A DNA stretch of 64,000 bases from Dyella amyloliquefaciens (GCF_004296575.1 NZ_SAYT01000002.1:62001-126000), one strand, 5' to 3'; positions 41,108-51,697 are shown, counted from the stretch's first letter. Notes: generated from the letters alone by a model not told the origin. Program-made: numbers and translations.

Positions 41108-42073
41108 CTACTTCTTGAGCTCGATGCCCGGATACCAGCCGCTCTTGGCCAGGAACGCCTTGGGATCATGCATTTCCAGGATGTCGCGCAGCGCCTGGCG
41201 CTTGTCGCTGGCGTGCTGGTAATAGGATTTGGAGATGCGATAACCCACCCAGTAGCCAAGGTCGCCGGGCTTGGTCAGGGTGCCGTTGTAGAGCCACTTG
41301 GACAGGGCGGTCTTGTCTTCGTCGGCGACGAAATCCGTTTCGATGTCCTTCTCGCGCCCCTTGGTCATTGCCGCGAGGTCGACGTACGCCACGCTTCCCG
41401 AGATCTGTTCGCCCACGAATTCGGCGGCACCCTCGATCAACGATTGTTCGAGCACCGTGGGGTTCGGATCGTCGTAGACAGCCGGCGAGCGGTGAGCCTG
41501 CTGCACGTGGGCATATTCATGCGCCAGTACATGCACGAATCGATCTTCGACGTTGGCATCGAGATAGCTGATCGCGCAAAGCGCCTCCAGGCCGATCATG
41601 ACGCCGGTCGCGTCCGTGATGCCTACGGGTTTGCCCCGGCCAACCGCAACGGTCACCGGTGCGGATACGGCTTCAGGATAGAGCTGACTCAGCTTGTCCA
41701 GGGCAACGTCCAGCCGTCGGCGCACTTGAGGCAACGCGGCCATGCAGCGCTTGGCGTCCGTATAGATCGCCGGATGTGCGGCGATGGCGTTGGCGAGCGA
41801 GGTCGCTGTGGTGTGCCGTTGCTCGGCGAAGCGACGCAGGCCGTCCGAGCCTTGATCCAGGTAGTCGCGCTGAAGTGGTTCCGCGCCCGGATGCCCGTTG
41901 GCGGCATCGTAGACCTTGTAGAAAAGATAGACATCCTCGATATGGATGGCCGGCGCCGCTCCTATAGCGGAAGCGGGCCTCGATACGTCCTGTGATGCGG
42001 CGGCGCACGCCAGCGCCATGATTGCCAGTCCCGTGAGGATCCGTCCCGACACTCCGCTCATCGTTCTCTCCAT
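41108..42073 (-). CDS. exported HExxH-type zinc protease-like protein
   Basis: 321 aa with an N-terminal signal (about residues 10-28), possibly a lipoprotein since a Cys follows LA. His185-Glu186-x2-His189 (HEYAH) plus Glu214 (LIEGAAEF) give a gluzincin-like zinc site, as in DUF2268-type putative proteases. Expected in the periplasm. It converges with the acyl-CoA synthetase gene. Substrate unknown. Confidence 0.7.
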   Translation of the reverse strand: MERTMSGVSGRILTGLAIMALACAAASQDVSRPASAIGAAPAIHIEDVYLFYKVYDAANGHPGAEPLQRDYLDQGSDGLRRFAEQRHTTATSLANAIAAHPAIYTDAKRCMAALPQVRRRLDVALDKLSQLYPEAVSAPVTVAVGRGKPVGITDATGVMIGLEALCAISYLDANVEDRFVHVLAHEYAHVQQAHRSPAVYDDPNPTVLEQSLIEGAAEFVGEQISGSVAYVDLAAMTKGREKDIETDFVADEDKTALSKWLYNGTLTKPGDLGYWVGYRISKSYYQHASDKRQALRDILEMHDPKAFLAKSGWYPGIELKK

Positions 42074-42143
42074 GGTTGAGGACTACCTGCGCCAACGCCC
42101 ATGCACTTCCCTGCCCCGTTGGCCATGCTGCCTGCAGGTAAAT

Positions 42144-42725
42144 CTACGATGCCTGTGGAAGAGCAAGCTTGCCGAAGTCGATCGCGGACGTTGCCTTGCT
42201 CGTATTGCTGCGGCCGGGATAAGCCAGCCAATGGATTGCGGTATTCAGTTCATCCACGATGTCACGGGCCGCCAAGACGCGATCCTCGGCCAGCTTCAGG
42301 TCTTCGGTCGTATGGGCATCCTTCACCAGCGTCAGGTCATAGCCGCGGTCCAGCGCTCCATGGGCCGTGGCCCGGATGCACCAGTTGCTCATGGCGCCGG
42401 CAAGCACGATGTGGCTGATGTCGAGCCGACCGAGTTCCGCGTCGAGGTCGGTCTGCTCGAAGGCGGAATTGGCGCTCTTGTGGAACGTGCGCTCTTCAGG
42501 CGACGGCTGCAGCTCGCGCACCCACTGCCATGCGTCGGAGTCCCGCGCCAACTCCTCATCGTGGTGCTGTATCCAGACTACCGGCGCGCCCGACTCCCGG
42601 GCCTGCACCACCAGCTGCGCGACATGGGCGATGACGGACTCCCTTCGCCAGGCGTTGGCAAGGATCCCCTCCTGCATGTCGAGGACCAGAAGCGCGCACT
42701 TGTTTCCCGTACGAATGGTGGCCAT
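42144..42725 (-). CDS. isochorismatase-like cysteine hydrolase
   Basis: 193 aa from the ATG at 42725; the upstream in-frame ATG at 42788 adds 21 residues without homology signal. The catalytic triad of the family is present: Asp16 (LVLDMQ), Lys83 (FHKSANSAF) and Cys116 (NWCIRATA). Such enzymes hydrolyse amides or isochorismate-like ethers. The true substrate is not evident. Confidence 0.88.
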   Translation of the reverse strand: MATIRTGNKCALLVLDMQEGILANAWRRESVIAHVAQLVVQARESGAPVVWIQHHDEELARDSDAWQWVRELQPSPEERTFHKSANSAFEQTDLDAELGRLDISHIVLAGAMSNWCIRATAHGALDRGYDLTLVKDAHTTEDLKLAEDRVLAARDIVDELNTAIHWLAYPGRSNTSKATSAIDFGKLALPQAS

Positions 42726-42816
42726 GGCTCGATTCCTGGCGACTGCACGCCGGTGTGCAGAAACATAAGACGTTGCATGGTCGCACACCCGGGCGCACGG
42801 ATGCCCGAGGGTGGCG

Positions 42817-44202
42817 TCAGGCAGTCGTCGCGGGTTTCAGGCTCTGCAGCGTCGTCGGCAGCAATTCGGCGACCGTGGGATGGATATGGACCGCATGGGT
42901 CACCGTCTGGTACGGCGCGTTGGCATACATGGTGTCGAGCAGGCAGTGGATGGCCTCGTCACCATTGACGCCAAGGATGGCAGCCCCGAGCAACTGGTTG
43001 GTGCCTCCGTCCACGATCACCTTCATGAAGCCGAGCGTTTCGCCCTTTTCGATGGCCCTGCCTACACGGGTCATCGGGCGCACTCCCACGCGCACGTCGT
43101 GGCCTTTGTGCAGCGCCTCCTGTTCCGTCAACCCGACGCGCGCGAGCGGCGGGTCGATGAACAGGGCATAGGCTGCGATTCGATCGGAGATGCGCCTCGG
43201 CTCCTTGTCGAGCAGATTGGCGGCGACGATCTCGTAGTCGTTGAAAGACGTGTGGGTAAAGGCCCCCTTGCCGTTGCAATCGCCCATGGCCCAGATGCCT
43301 TCGACATTCGTTCGACACTGGTCGTCCACGACGATGTAGCCGCGCTTGTCGACGGCGATGCCGGCCTTGTCCAGTCCGAGCATGTCCGTGTTCGGCCGCC
43401 GCCCGACGGCCAGCAGCAGGTGCGTGCCCTGCACTTCCATGCGCGGGTCCGCACATCGGGCCACGATGCTGACGTCGCCCGACTGGCCGTGCAGTTCGAT
43501 GCATTCAGCGCCCAGATGAAGGGTGATGCCTTCGCGCTGGAGGATATCCACGATGGCCTCGGATACTTCCGGGTCTTCGCGCGGCAGCAACCGCTCGCTG
43601 CGCTCGACGATGGTGACCTCGGCGCCGAAACGGCGAAACATCTGGCCGAACTCCAGTCCTATGTAGCTGCCGCCCACGATGACCAGATGACGCGGCAGTT
43701 CACGCAGATCCATGATGCCCACGTTGGTGAGATACGGAACGGTGTCGATACCGGGAAAGTCCGGCGTTGCCGCGCGACCGCCTGTGTTGAGGAAGATCTC
43801 GCCGGCCTCGATCAGGGTGTCGCCGACGCGCAAGGTGTGCGCCGATTCGAATGCCGCGTGACCACGCAACAGGGTGATGTTGGGCATGCCATCCAGCCAG
43901 CTTTCCACGCTGCTGCGCGAACGATCGGAAATGCCGCGGGTGCGCTTCCACACCAGCTCCATGTCCACCTGGATATCGCCGCCATAGCGGACGCCATAAT
44001 CCAGCGCCCGACGACCCAGCTGGGCGGCGTACGCACTGGCCACCATCGACTTGGTCGGGATGCAGCCGGTGTTCACGCAGGTGCCGCCCACCAGCTTGCG
44101 CTCGATCACGGCCACCTTGCGGCCCGACTGGCCGAGTCGCTCGGCCAGCGAAGGCCCTGCCTGCCCTGTTCCCACCACCACGGCATCGAATCGTTGGCTC
44201 AT
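42817..44202 (-). CDS. FAD-dependent disulfide oxidoreductase, mercuric-reductase-like
   Basis: 461 aa from the ATG at 44202. FAD-binding GTGQAG near residue 11, redox pair Cys42/Cys47 (GGTCVNTGCIPTKSM), NAD-binding GGSYIGLE and a C-terminal catalytic His441 (HIHPTVAE) are all present. There is no N-terminal MerA heavy-metal domain and no C-terminal Cys pair, so it is not a true MerA; a soluble disulfide reductase of the MerA-like group fits. No mer genes are nearby. Confidence 0.85.
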   Translation of the reverse strand: MSQRFDAVVVGTGQAGPSLAERLGQSGRKVAVIERKLVGGTCVNTGCIPTKSMVASAYAAQLGRRALDYGVRYGGDIQVDMELVWKRTRGISDRSRSSVESWLDGMPNITLLRGHAAFESAHTLRVGDTLIEAGEIFLNTGGRAATPDFPGIDTVPYLTNVGIMDLRELPRHLVIVGGSYIGLEFGQMFRRFGAEVTIVERSERLLPREDPEVSEAIVDILQREGITLHLGAECIELHGQSGDVSIVARCADPRMEVQGTHLLLAVGRRPNTDMLGLDKAGIAVDKRGYIVVDDQCRTNVEGIWAMGDCNGKGAFTHTSFNDYEIVAANLLDKEPRRISDRIAAYALFIDPPLARVGLTEQEALHKGHDVRVGVRPMTRVGRAIEKGETLGFMKVIVDGGTNQLLGAAILGVNGDEAIHCLLDTMYANAPYQTVTHAVHIHPTVAELLPTTLQSLKPATTA

Positions 44203-44290
44203 GATGCCTGCCCCGGCAGCCGAAGAAGCCACGAGCGTGTCACCCTGGCGGGTAAGAAACCGTCAATGCGCGGATGGTGCAGTCCGATAG

Positions 44291-45586
44291 CTATCGCTTT
44301 TTGATGAAGGCGAACAGTGGTGTCGAGATCAGCAGCACCAGCAGCGCCTTCTGGTCGAGCTCGGCGGACTGGCCAAGTACGACGCTGAGGCAGTAGGCGC
44401 AGGCCACGACACCGGTGACCACGAAAAACTGTGTCTTTGCCGTGGACAGGTCCAGCGTCTGATTGAGTCGCCACATCGCAAGGACGGAGTAGATGTAAGG
44501 AACCGACATCAGGATCACGGTTGCGTCGGTGATATGGGCAAACTGCGTGGCCACGTCCGGGGAGGTCGAGGCAAGCAGCATCACCATCATCATGAGGCCC
44601 GTAATCACCAGGCCCTGCACGGGCATGCCATGCCGATTGGTGCGTGCGAAGCGCATGGGGAACATGCCATCGTCGGCTGCCGCCTGGGCCGACTGGGCCA
44701 CAATGAGGATCCAGCCGACCAGCGAGCCGGAAGCCTTGAGGATCGCCGCCAGCGAAATGCCGATGGCGGCCCACGGACCAAGCATCATGCGCGCCGCATC
44801 GGCGAATGGCGCCCCCGAGATGCGCAGCTCCTTGCCCGGAATGATGCCCATCAGCACGGTGCAGCAGGAGATGTAGATCACCGTGGAGACCAGCAATCCA
44901 ATGATGGTCGCCAGAGGCACGTTGCGTTTCGGATTCTCGATGACACCCGCCGATACCGCTGCACTTTCGACGCCAAGGAAGGCCCACAGCGCAATGGAGG
45001 CGCTGCGGGCCGTGGCGGACACCACTGGCGCATTGTCGGGATTCCAGCTGCCCATGAACACGTCCGGCTTGAACCAAAACCAGCCAAGCAGGCCCACGAA
45101 CGCGATGGGAATGATGCCGGCAATAGTGCTGATCGTGGTGAAGCCGCCTACCAGTTTTGCGTCACGCGTATTGATCCAGATGAACAGCCAGATGATCGCA
45201 GCGGTGCAGACGTTGGCCGTCCAGGGATGCTTCAGTGCGGGAATGAAGATCGCAAGATAACCGGTCACGGACACGGCGATCGCCACATTGCCGATCACGT
45301 TGGCAAACCAGTACAGCAGATTGGTCTGGAACGCCGGGAAGCGACCCACATAGTCGCGCGCATAGGCGTACGGCCCGCCTGGCTTGGGGTCGATCATGCC
45401 CATGTGGGCAAAGACCAGGCCCAGCGCACTCGCGCCTATCGCAGCCACCACCCAGCCGTAGATGGAGATACTGCCGATACTCGCGAGGCTGGAAGGCAAC
45501 AGGAACAAGCCTGTACCGACCATGTTGGCGACCACCAGCGAGGAGGCGCCAACCAGGCCCATCTTCTTGCCACCCCCCGTCACCAT
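44291..45586 (-). CDS. APC-family amino acid/amine antiporter (second)
   Basis: 431 aa with about 12 membrane segments. The helix-1 motif NMVGTGLFLLP and the LWAFLGVESAAV segment are characteristic of the basic amino acid/polyamine antiporter group (AdiC, CadB, PotE). It lies 12 bases after the AdiA-like decarboxylase and is presumably co-transcribed, exchanging the decarboxylase substrate for its amine product. Exact substrate is uncertain because key residues differ from AdiC. Confidence 0.8.
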   Translation of the reverse strand: MVTGGGKKMGLVGASSLVVANMVGTGLFLLPSSLASIGSISIYGWVVAAIGASALGLVFAHMGMIDPKPGGPYAYARDYVGRFPAFQTNLLYWFANVIGNVAIAVSVTGYLAIFIPALKHPWTANVCTAAIIWLFIWINTRDAKLVGGFTTISTIAGIIPIAFVGLLGWFWFKPDVFMGSWNPDNAPVVSATARSASIALWAFLGVESAAVSAGVIENPKRNVPLATIIGLLVSTVIYISCCTVLMGIIPGKELRISGAPFADAARMMLGPWAAIGISLAAILKASGSLVGWILIVAQSAQAAADDGMFPMRFARTNRHGMPVQGLVITGLMMMVMLLASTSPDVATQFAHITDATVILMSVPYIYSVLAMWRLNQTLDLSTAKTQFFVVTGVVACAYCLSVVLGQSAELDQKALLVLLISTPLFAFIKKR

Positions 45587-45598
45587 GGCGACCGCTCC

Positions 45599-47905
45599 TC
45601 AGGACTTCAGGCACTGCACGTAGTACTCCCCGTCTTCCGCCTCGACGCCGTGGGTGTCGTGGCCGAATCCCGGGAAGGTGTCGTCCCAGCTCTGCAGGGC
45701 CTTCAGATAGCCGATATACGGACCGTCCGCAGGGCCGGCCGCTTCGCCCGGCATCAGCATCGGAATGCCCGGTGGGTACGGCACCACACTGGTCGCCAAC
45801 GTGCGATTCGCCAGGTCGGCAAGCGCCACGCGTTCGACCTTGCCGCGGATGAGTTCCTGATACGCATCCGCCGGCGACAGGCGAATTTCGGGCAGGTTCG
45901 AGTAGGCGCTTTGCAGGTGGCGCGTCTGTCCGGTTTTCTTGAGTTCGGCGAACATCTGGTCACCCAGGTCGCGGAAGCCGAGGCCGGCGTAACGTGCAGG
46001 GTGGCTGGCGACGAGATTGGGCATCACCCGCTCCAGCGGCTTGTTCTCGTCGTAGTCGCGCTTGAAGTCGAGCATGGCCGTGACCAGCGTGCTCCACTTC
46101 GCCTTGGTGATGCCGATGGAGAACAGGAACAGCACTGCGAAGTCGCTGGTCTTCTCCACCTCGATGCCGCGCGCGTCCAGGTAGGCCGTCAGCAGCGTGG
46201 CTGGGAAGCCCTGTTCGGCAAACGACTCATCGTCCTGGACGCCGGGGGTCAGTACGGACACCTTGATCGGATCGAGCATGCAGTAGCCGTCTTCGAGATC
46301 ACCGAAGCCGTGCCAGGTTTCGCCCGGATGCAGCACCCAGGCGTTGGAGTCGGTGGCTAGCCACTCGGGTGACGCATCCGCAAACGCAATCCGCTTGCCG
46401 CCCTCGTCGGTCACTTCGTCCGGATTCCAGGTGCGGAAGAACCACGATCCCTTGCTGGCGAAATCGCGATGCAGCCGCCCTACTACCTGACGGAAATTGA
46501 TGGCCTCGTCGATGCTCTCGCGGGTGAGCGACACGCCGCCCACGCCGTCCATCATCGAGGCGGCGACTTCATTGGAGGCGATGATCGGATAGAACGGCGA
46601 GGTGGAGCCGTGCATCATGAACGACTCGTTGAAGCGCGCATGCGGGATCGCGCTCCGTCCATCGCGCACGTGGATGTACGACGCCTGCGAGAACGCGGCC
46701 AGCAGCTTGTGCGTGGAGTGCGTGGTGAACACCGTCGGTCCGTTGGGATCGTGCTCGGTGGACGGGCCGTGCATGGCCAGCCTCCCGGAGTACAGCGGAT
46801 TGAAGCGTGCGTAGCCGTACCAGGCTTCGTCGAAATGCACGCGATCCACCCACCCGCCGACCTCTTCCAGCACACGCTTGGTGTTGTAGCAAAGACCGTC
46901 ATAGGTGGAATTGGTGACGACGACGAACACGGGCTGCTGGTCGGCGAGGCCCTTCGACAGGCTGTGGTTGGCCACCGCCTTGCGCACGCTGGACTCCACG
47001 AACTTGTCCGGATAGATCGGCCCGATCAGTCCATAGCGATTGCGTGATGGCACCAGGTAATGCGGCACGCCACCCGTCATGGTGAGCCCGTGCTCGATGG
47101 ACTTGTGGCAATTGCGGTCGCACATCACCACCTGGTCACGCCCCACGCAGGCCATGAAGATGATGCGATTCGACGTCGACGAGCCATTGGTGACCGTATA
47201 GCTGCGATGGGATCCGAAGATGCGGGAGATGTACTTCTCGCTCTCGCCGATCGGTCCCGTGTGGTCCAGCAGCGAGCCGATCTCGCCGACGCTGATCGAA
47301 AGATCGGTGCGGAACACATGCTCGCCGTAGAAGTCGTAGAAGGCCCGTCCGGTCGGATGCTTGAGGAAGGCCGTGCCGCCGGTGTGCCCCGGCGTATGCC
47401 AGGAGTACTCATGGACCTGGTTGAAGTTGGCCAGGGCGGTGGTGAGCGGTCCGAGCAAGGCGGCCAGATAGATCTTCATCGCGGCCTGCACGCGGCCAGC
47501 CACGAAGGTGGCCGAATCCTGGGAAATCCACACCAGTTCGTTGATCGCCTGCACGATCTCCACGTTGAGCGTGCGGGCCTTGCCCGGCTCCGTCATCAGG
47601 AAGATCGGCACGTTCTCGTTGCGCGAACGGACCGTGTTGATGAGGTCGATGGCGGCGCTGTTCTCACCGGTGTGACCGTCCGAGGCGGGCAGCGACCAGT
47701 CGATGAGCATCGCATGCAGCGCCGTGTCGGCCATGATCAGGGAGCGGCCGTCATCCACATTGGCCGCCGTGACCGTCTCGATGTTCCTGTCGCCGAATTC
47801 GTTGGCAAGCGTGCGGCAGGCGCGCCCGCCGGCGCTCTCGGTGCCGATATGGGAGTGAACCATCAGTACGCGGAATTTCTGGCGCAGGTTTCGACGTTCG
47901 AGCAT
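45599..47905 (-). CDS. adiA: AdiA-like PLP-dependent arginine decarboxylase
   Basis: 768 aa. N-terminal wing domain (1-130), then the PLP domain with WHTPGHTGG, VTNGSSTSN, RNCHKS, FDEAWYGY and the PLP lysine in THSTHKLLAAF. The C-terminal end (PYPPGIPMLMPGE, LQSWDDTFPGF) closely resembles E. coli AdiA as I recall it. It consumes a cytoplasmic proton by converting arginine to agmatine, giving acid resistance. The lysine or ornithine decarboxylase activity of relatives cannot be excluded. A promoter must lie in the 69-base gap or further upstream. Confidence 0.82.
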   Translation of the reverse strand: MLERRNLRQKFRVLMVHSHIGTESAGGRACRTLANEFGDRNIETVTAANVDDGRSLIMADTALHAMLIDWSLPASDGHTGENSAAIDLINTVRSRNENVPIFLMTEPGKARTLNVEIVQAINELVWISQDSATFVAGRVQAAMKIYLAALLGPLTTALANFNQVHEYSWHTPGHTGGTAFLKHPTGRAFYDFYGEHVFRTDLSISVGEIGSLLDHTGPIGESEKYISRIFGSHRSYTVTNGSSTSNRIIFMACVGRDQVVMCDRNCHKSIEHGLTMTGGVPHYLVPSRNRYGLIGPIYPDKFVESSVRKAVANHSLSKGLADQQPVFVVVTNSTYDGLCYNTKRVLEEVGGWVDRVHFDEAWYGYARFNPLYSGRLAMHGPSTEHDPNGPTVFTTHSTHKLLAAFSQASYIHVRDGRSAIPHARFNESFMMHGSTSPFYPIIASNEVAASMMDGVGGVSLTRESIDEAINFRQVVGRLHRDFASKGSWFFRTWNPDEVTDEGGKRIAFADASPEWLATDSNAWVLHPGETWHGFGDLEDGYCMLDPIKVSVLTPGVQDDESFAEQGFPATLLTAYLDARGIEVEKTSDFAVLFLFSIGITKAKWSTLVTAMLDFKRDYDENKPLERVMPNLVASHPARYAGLGFRDLGDQMFAELKKTGQTRHLQSAYSNLPEIRLSPADAYQELIRGKVERVALADLANRTLATSVVPYPPGIPMLMPGEAAGPADGPYIGYLKALQSWDDTFPGFGHDTHGVEAEDGEYYVQCLKS

Positions 47906-47974
47906 GACGGTTCTCCTGGTTGACAGCGGGTGAGTGGCGCCGTTCTGGGGTGGCCACGTATCAATACATTCGAG

Positions 47975-49333
47975 TCATGGCAGGACGCCCTGCCCTTGCG
48001 CCTTGGAGCCGTCGAGGCTTGCAGGCTGCTTCGAGGGCCGCGCGGCGCGCCTGCCGAGATTGCGTGCATACAGCAGCGTGGTGAGCAGGGTCAGGATGAA
48101 GGCCCACACCACCTGTTTGGAGTCCGAGCCGAGAATGGCCCAGGCCGAATAGATCACCGTGATCACGCCGAAGGTGATGTAGACCGCGCCATGCGGACCC
48201 CATTTGCCCCGGGCAAGCACGAACAGCGCGCCGGCGGTATAGAGGTAGGCGACCAGGGTGAAGATGACCGACACCGAGGAAATCACGCCGAACTGCTTGC
48301 TCGCGCTGGGCGAGATGGTCAGCAGCATGATGATGCTCATGGCTACCGCCACGATGATCAGACCCTTGGCCGGCGTACCGGCCGCGTTGGTCTCGGCGAA
48401 CAGGGGAGGAAACAGGCCGTCGTCCGCCGCCGCCTTGGCGGTCTGTCCCACCACCAGGGTCCAGCCCCCCAACGAGCCCAGGCAGCCTGCCGCCGCGCAG
48501 AACGCCACGAGTCCGGCTCCCCAGCGGCCGAGCACGAGACCGATGGCGTCGGCAAAAGGCGAGTCGGACTTCACCAGCTCGCCGTTCGGGATCATGCCCA
48601 TGATGGCCGTGCACGAAGCCACGTAGAGCACCGCAGCGATCAACACGCCGCCAACGGTCGCGATGGGGATATTGCGCTTGGGATTCTCCACCACGGCAGC
48701 GGCGACGGACGCGGTCTCCACGCCAATGAACGACCACAGCGTGACGTTGAGCGTACCCTGCACGGCCCCGATGGCGCTCTGTCCACTGACGTTCCACGCC
48801 GCCATGTAGGTGCCGCCACTGAACTTGAGCCAGCCGAAGATCGCGACGCCGATGATCGGCACCATCGCCAGCACGATGGCGACGGATTGCACCCGCGTGG
48901 TCAGCATCGGGCCGAGGATGTTGATGAAGGTGAACAGCCACATCACCGCGATGCCCGCGAACGCGGCCATCAGTGGGTTCTTGAGCACCGGGAAGAAGAA
49001 CGCGAGATAGCCCACGCCCACCACGACCATGGCGACGTTGCCGATCCACGAGCCAAGCCAGTACAGCACGTTCACTTCGTAGCCCGAGAAGTCGCCGAAG
49101 CTCTTGCGGGCGAACGCGTAAGAGCCCCCGGCGCTGTTGTCCACGACGCCGGTGAGCTTGGAGTACGTCATCGCCAGCGATACGGCGCCCAGGATGGTGA
49201 CCAGCCAGCCGAAGATGGCGATGCCTCCCGTGGCCGCGAGGTTGGCGGGAAGCATGAAGATGCCCGAGCCCATGATGTTTCCAGCCACCATGAGCGTCGC
49301 CGCCACTACCCCGATCTTCCCTGGCTCAGCCAT
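47975..49333 (-). CDS. adiC: AdiC-like arginine/agmatine antiporter
   Basis: 452 aa with 12 predicted membrane helices. The IMGSGIF motif, [24 protein letters not shown] and [18 protein letters not shown] follow AdiC almost residue by residue, including the Trp and Glu residues used for substrate binding. It brings in arginine and exports agmatine. It lies after the divergent decarboxylase at 49.4-51.7 kb and before the AdiA-like gene. C-terminal Ser/Gln-rich tail is longer than in AdiC. Confidence 0.85.
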   Translation of the reverse strand: MAEPGKIGVVAATLMVAGNIMGSGIFMLPANLAATGGIAIFGWLVTILGAVSLAMTYSKLTGVVDNSAGGSYAFARKSFGDFSGYEVNVLYWLGSWIGNVAMVVVGVGYLAFFFPVLKNPLMAAFAGIAVMWLFTFINILGPMLTTRVQSVAIVLAMVPIIGVAIFGWLKFSGGTYMAAWNVSGQSAIGAVQGTLNVTLWSFIGVETASVAAAVVENPKRNIPIATVGGVLIAAVLYVASCTAIMGMIPNGELVKSDSPFADAIGLVLGRWGAGLVAFCAAAGCLGSLGGWTLVVGQTAKAAADDGLFPPLFAETNAAGTPAKGLIIVAVAMSIIMLLTISPSASKQFGVISSVSVIFTLVAYLYTAGALFVLARGKWGPHGAVYITFGVITVIYSAWAILGSDSKQVVWAFILTLLTTLLYARNLGRRAARPSKQPASLDGSKAQGQGVLP

Positions 49334-49360
49334 GTCTGTCCCTCAGGGTTCGCTGCCAGA

Positions 49361-51697
49361 TCAGTGCTTCTTCTTGGCCGACTTCCCTTGCTTGGCAGGT
49401 GCGTCCTTCTCCTTGATGACCCGCACCCACATGTCGCCATTCGAGTCAGCGTGTACGTTCTGCACCTCGCGACCGAATCCCGGGAACTTCCTGCCATAGG
49501 CTTCGACCGCCTTGAGGAAGTTGACGATGGTGCCGCCCTTGGGATCGACCCGTTCGCCCGGCATAAGCACGGGAATGCCGGGCGGGTATGGGACGATCAT
49601 CAGCGCGGCTATGCGGCCGGCCATATCACCGATGCGCACTTCTTCGGTGTTGCCATGGATGAGGTGCTGATAGGCCTCCGCCGGCGTCAGCACCTGCTCG
49701 GACAGGATCTCGCCGGCCTCGTTTGCCATCGCCTGCAACTTGAGCTCGCTCATCACGTCGTGCATCTCGTTGCAGAGATCAGGCAGGGTCATGCCGCGAT
49801 AGCGCTCGGGATAGGACTGCACCAGATCGGGAAGCGCTTCTTCCAGTGCGGCCTTCCTGTCGAACAGCCGCTTGAACGACATCAGGGTTTCGAGCAGCGT
49901 GCCCCACTTGCCCTGTGTCGTTCCCACCGAGAACAGCACGAGGATGGTGTAGTCACCCGTGCGTGCGATGGCCTGACGCCGCGCGTCCAGGAATTTGGCG
50001 AGGATGGCGCCGGGAATGCCATGCTTGGCGAGCTTGCCCTTGGCGTCCGTGCCCGGACAAAGGATCGTCACCTTGGTCGGGTCCAGCATGCAGAAGTCGT
50101 CGCGCACCACGTCATCCGGCAGGCCGTGCCACGACTCGCCGGTGCGCAGCGTCCAGCAATCCGGCGACTCCACCAGCACTTCCAGCGGCGCCTCCTGGAA
50201 CGCGACCTGCTTGCCCTTGATGGTGACCTTGGTCGGCTGGAACAGCGTGAAGAACCACTCGCCTTCGTCCTTGAAGCGCTGCCCTGCCAGCGCGACGGCG
50301 CGACGGAAGGCTACGGCCATGCTGACCGTCTCGCGCAACAGTGCCGGACCGGACGGCTCGTCCATCATGGCCGTGGCGATATCCAGCGAGGCGATCAGCG
50401 GGTAATACGGCGAGGTCGTGCCGTGCATCATGAAGGCTTCCTTGATCGGCGACCACGCGATCTCGCCACGCTTGCTGTTGCTCACGTGGATATAGGAAGC
50501 CATCGAAAAGGCCGGAAGCATCTTGTGCGTGGACTGCACCGCGACCACGGTGGGCCGGTCTTTCATGTCGCGCGGCACGCCCATCGCGAAGCGGTGCTCA
50601 TAGATGGGATGGAACTTGCCGTAGGCGTACCACGCCTCGTCAAAATGAACTCGGTCGACGCTGGCCGACAACAGCTCAGTGACCTTGTCGACGTTGTAGA
50701 GCAGGCCATCGTAGGTCGGGTTGGTGACGACCGCGTACACCGGCTCCGTGGATTTCGCGCCCGCCGTCAGCGGCGAGTCAGCCACCAGGCCCTGGATGTG
50801 CGTCTTGGAAAAGCGCTTGGGCGGAATGAGACCGATCATGCCGTAGCCATTGCGACTGGGCTGGAAGTACACCGGGCGGGCTCCGCACAGCGTCATCGCG
50901 TGATTGAGCGACTTGTGGCAATTGCGATCGGCCACGACCATCTCGTCACGGCCGATCGCCGCCTGGGCCACGATGCGGTTCGAGGCCGAGGAGCCGGCCA
51001 ACACATAAAACGTCCAGTCCGCGCCAAACACGCGCGCCGCCATGCGCTGCGAATCGGCCGGCGGCCCTTCGACGTCCAGCCATGAGCCCAGCTCGGCGTT
51101 CGAGATGCCGATGTCCGCACGCATGATGTTTTCGCCGAAGAACTCGTGGAACTCGGCACCGGCAGGATGCTTGAGATAGGCGGCACCGCCCATGTGCCCC
51201 GGCGCGTCCCACTGGTAGGCACCCTCTTCCGTAAGCTTCTTCAGCGCCTTGAAGTACGGCGGCAGCAGGCCGCTGTGGTAATCGTCGATCGCGAACTTCA
51301 GGCGTCTCGCAAAGAACTCGGGGGTCTCGCTACCGACATTCACGTACTCGCGAACTTCTCGAATCAGGCTCAGCGGAACATCGGGCGTCTCGATGCTGCG
51401 GGTGATGAGAAAGATCGGCACGCGCAACGATTTCTCGCGCACGGCACGGACGATGGTCATCACGGGACTCTCCGCCATGGCCGAGGTTTCGCCCAGGTTC
51501 CAGTCGATCGCCACCGCGGAGTAGGACGGCTTGCCGCGCGCGATGGCGAGGCCATCTTCGCAGCTCAGGGCCTGGATCACCTCGATGCCGTGATCCCGCA
51601 CGGCCTGGCCGAGCCGGGTCAGCGCAAGGCGAAGTACTGAGCCCTCATCCGGCAAGTCGCTGGTGACATACAGGATCCACGGGCGGTTCATCGACAT
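49361..51697 (-). CDS. divergent PLP-dependent basic amino acid decarboxylase
   Basis: 778 aa. Same architecture as the AdiA-like paralogue: N-terminal wing domain (1-150), PLP domain, C-terminal domain. RNCHKS, FDEAWYAY and the PLP lysine motif STHK are intact, but several signatures are changed: WHTPGH is WDAPGH, NGTST is AGSSAS, GSLLDH is GSWLDV. It ends with a Lys-rich tail. It probably decarboxylates arginine, lysine or ornithine; the altered sites leave the substrate open. The AdiC-like antiporter follows 27 bases after the stop. Confidence 0.8.
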   Translation of the reverse strand: MSMNRPWILYVTSDLPDEGSVLRLALTRLGQAVRDHGIEVIQALSCEDGLAIARGKPSYSAVAIDWNLGETSAMAESPVMTIVRAVREKSLRVPIFLITRSIETPDVPLSLIREVREYVNVGSETPEFFARRLKFAIDDYHSGLLPPYFKALKKLTEEGAYQWDAPGHMGGAAYLKHPAGAEFHEFFGENIMRADIGISNAELGSWLDVEGPPADSQRMAARVFGADWTFYVLAGSSASNRIVAQAAIGRDEMVVADRNCHKSLNHAMTLCGARPVYFQPSRNGYGMIGLIPPKRFSKTHIQGLVADSPLTAGAKSTEPVYAVVTNPTYDGLLYNVDKVTELLSASVDRVHFDEAWYAYGKFHPIYEHRFAMGVPRDMKDRPTVVAVQSTHKMLPAFSMASYIHVSNSKRGEIAWSPIKEAFMMHGTTSPYYPLIASLDIATAMMDEPSGPALLRETVSMAVAFRRAVALAGQRFKDEGEWFFTLFQPTKVTIKGKQVAFQEAPLEVLVESPDCWTLRTGESWHGLPDDVVRDDFCMLDPTKVTILCPGTDAKGKLAKHGIPGAILAKFLDARRQAIARTGDYTILVLFSVGTTQGKWGTLLETLMSFKRLFDRKAALEEALPDLVQSYPERYRGMTLPDLCNEMHDVMSELKLQAMANEAGEILSEQVLTPAEAYQHLIHGNTEEVRIGDMAGRIAALMIVPYPPGIPVLMPGERVDPKGGTIVNFLKAVEAYGRKFPGFGREVQNVHADSNGDMWVRVIKEKDAPAKQGKSAKKKH

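Noticed and set aside
42817-44202. Mercuric reductase (MerA)
   Set aside because: No N-terminal HMA domain, no C-terminal Cys pair and no mer genes nearby; only the general disulfide reductase core is supported.
47930-51085. A plus-strand 1051-codon open frame across the decarboxylase-antiporter locus
   Set aside because: It is antisense to two clear genes, and its composition (His, Arg, Gly, Asp-rich) is the usual shadow of GC-rich genes.
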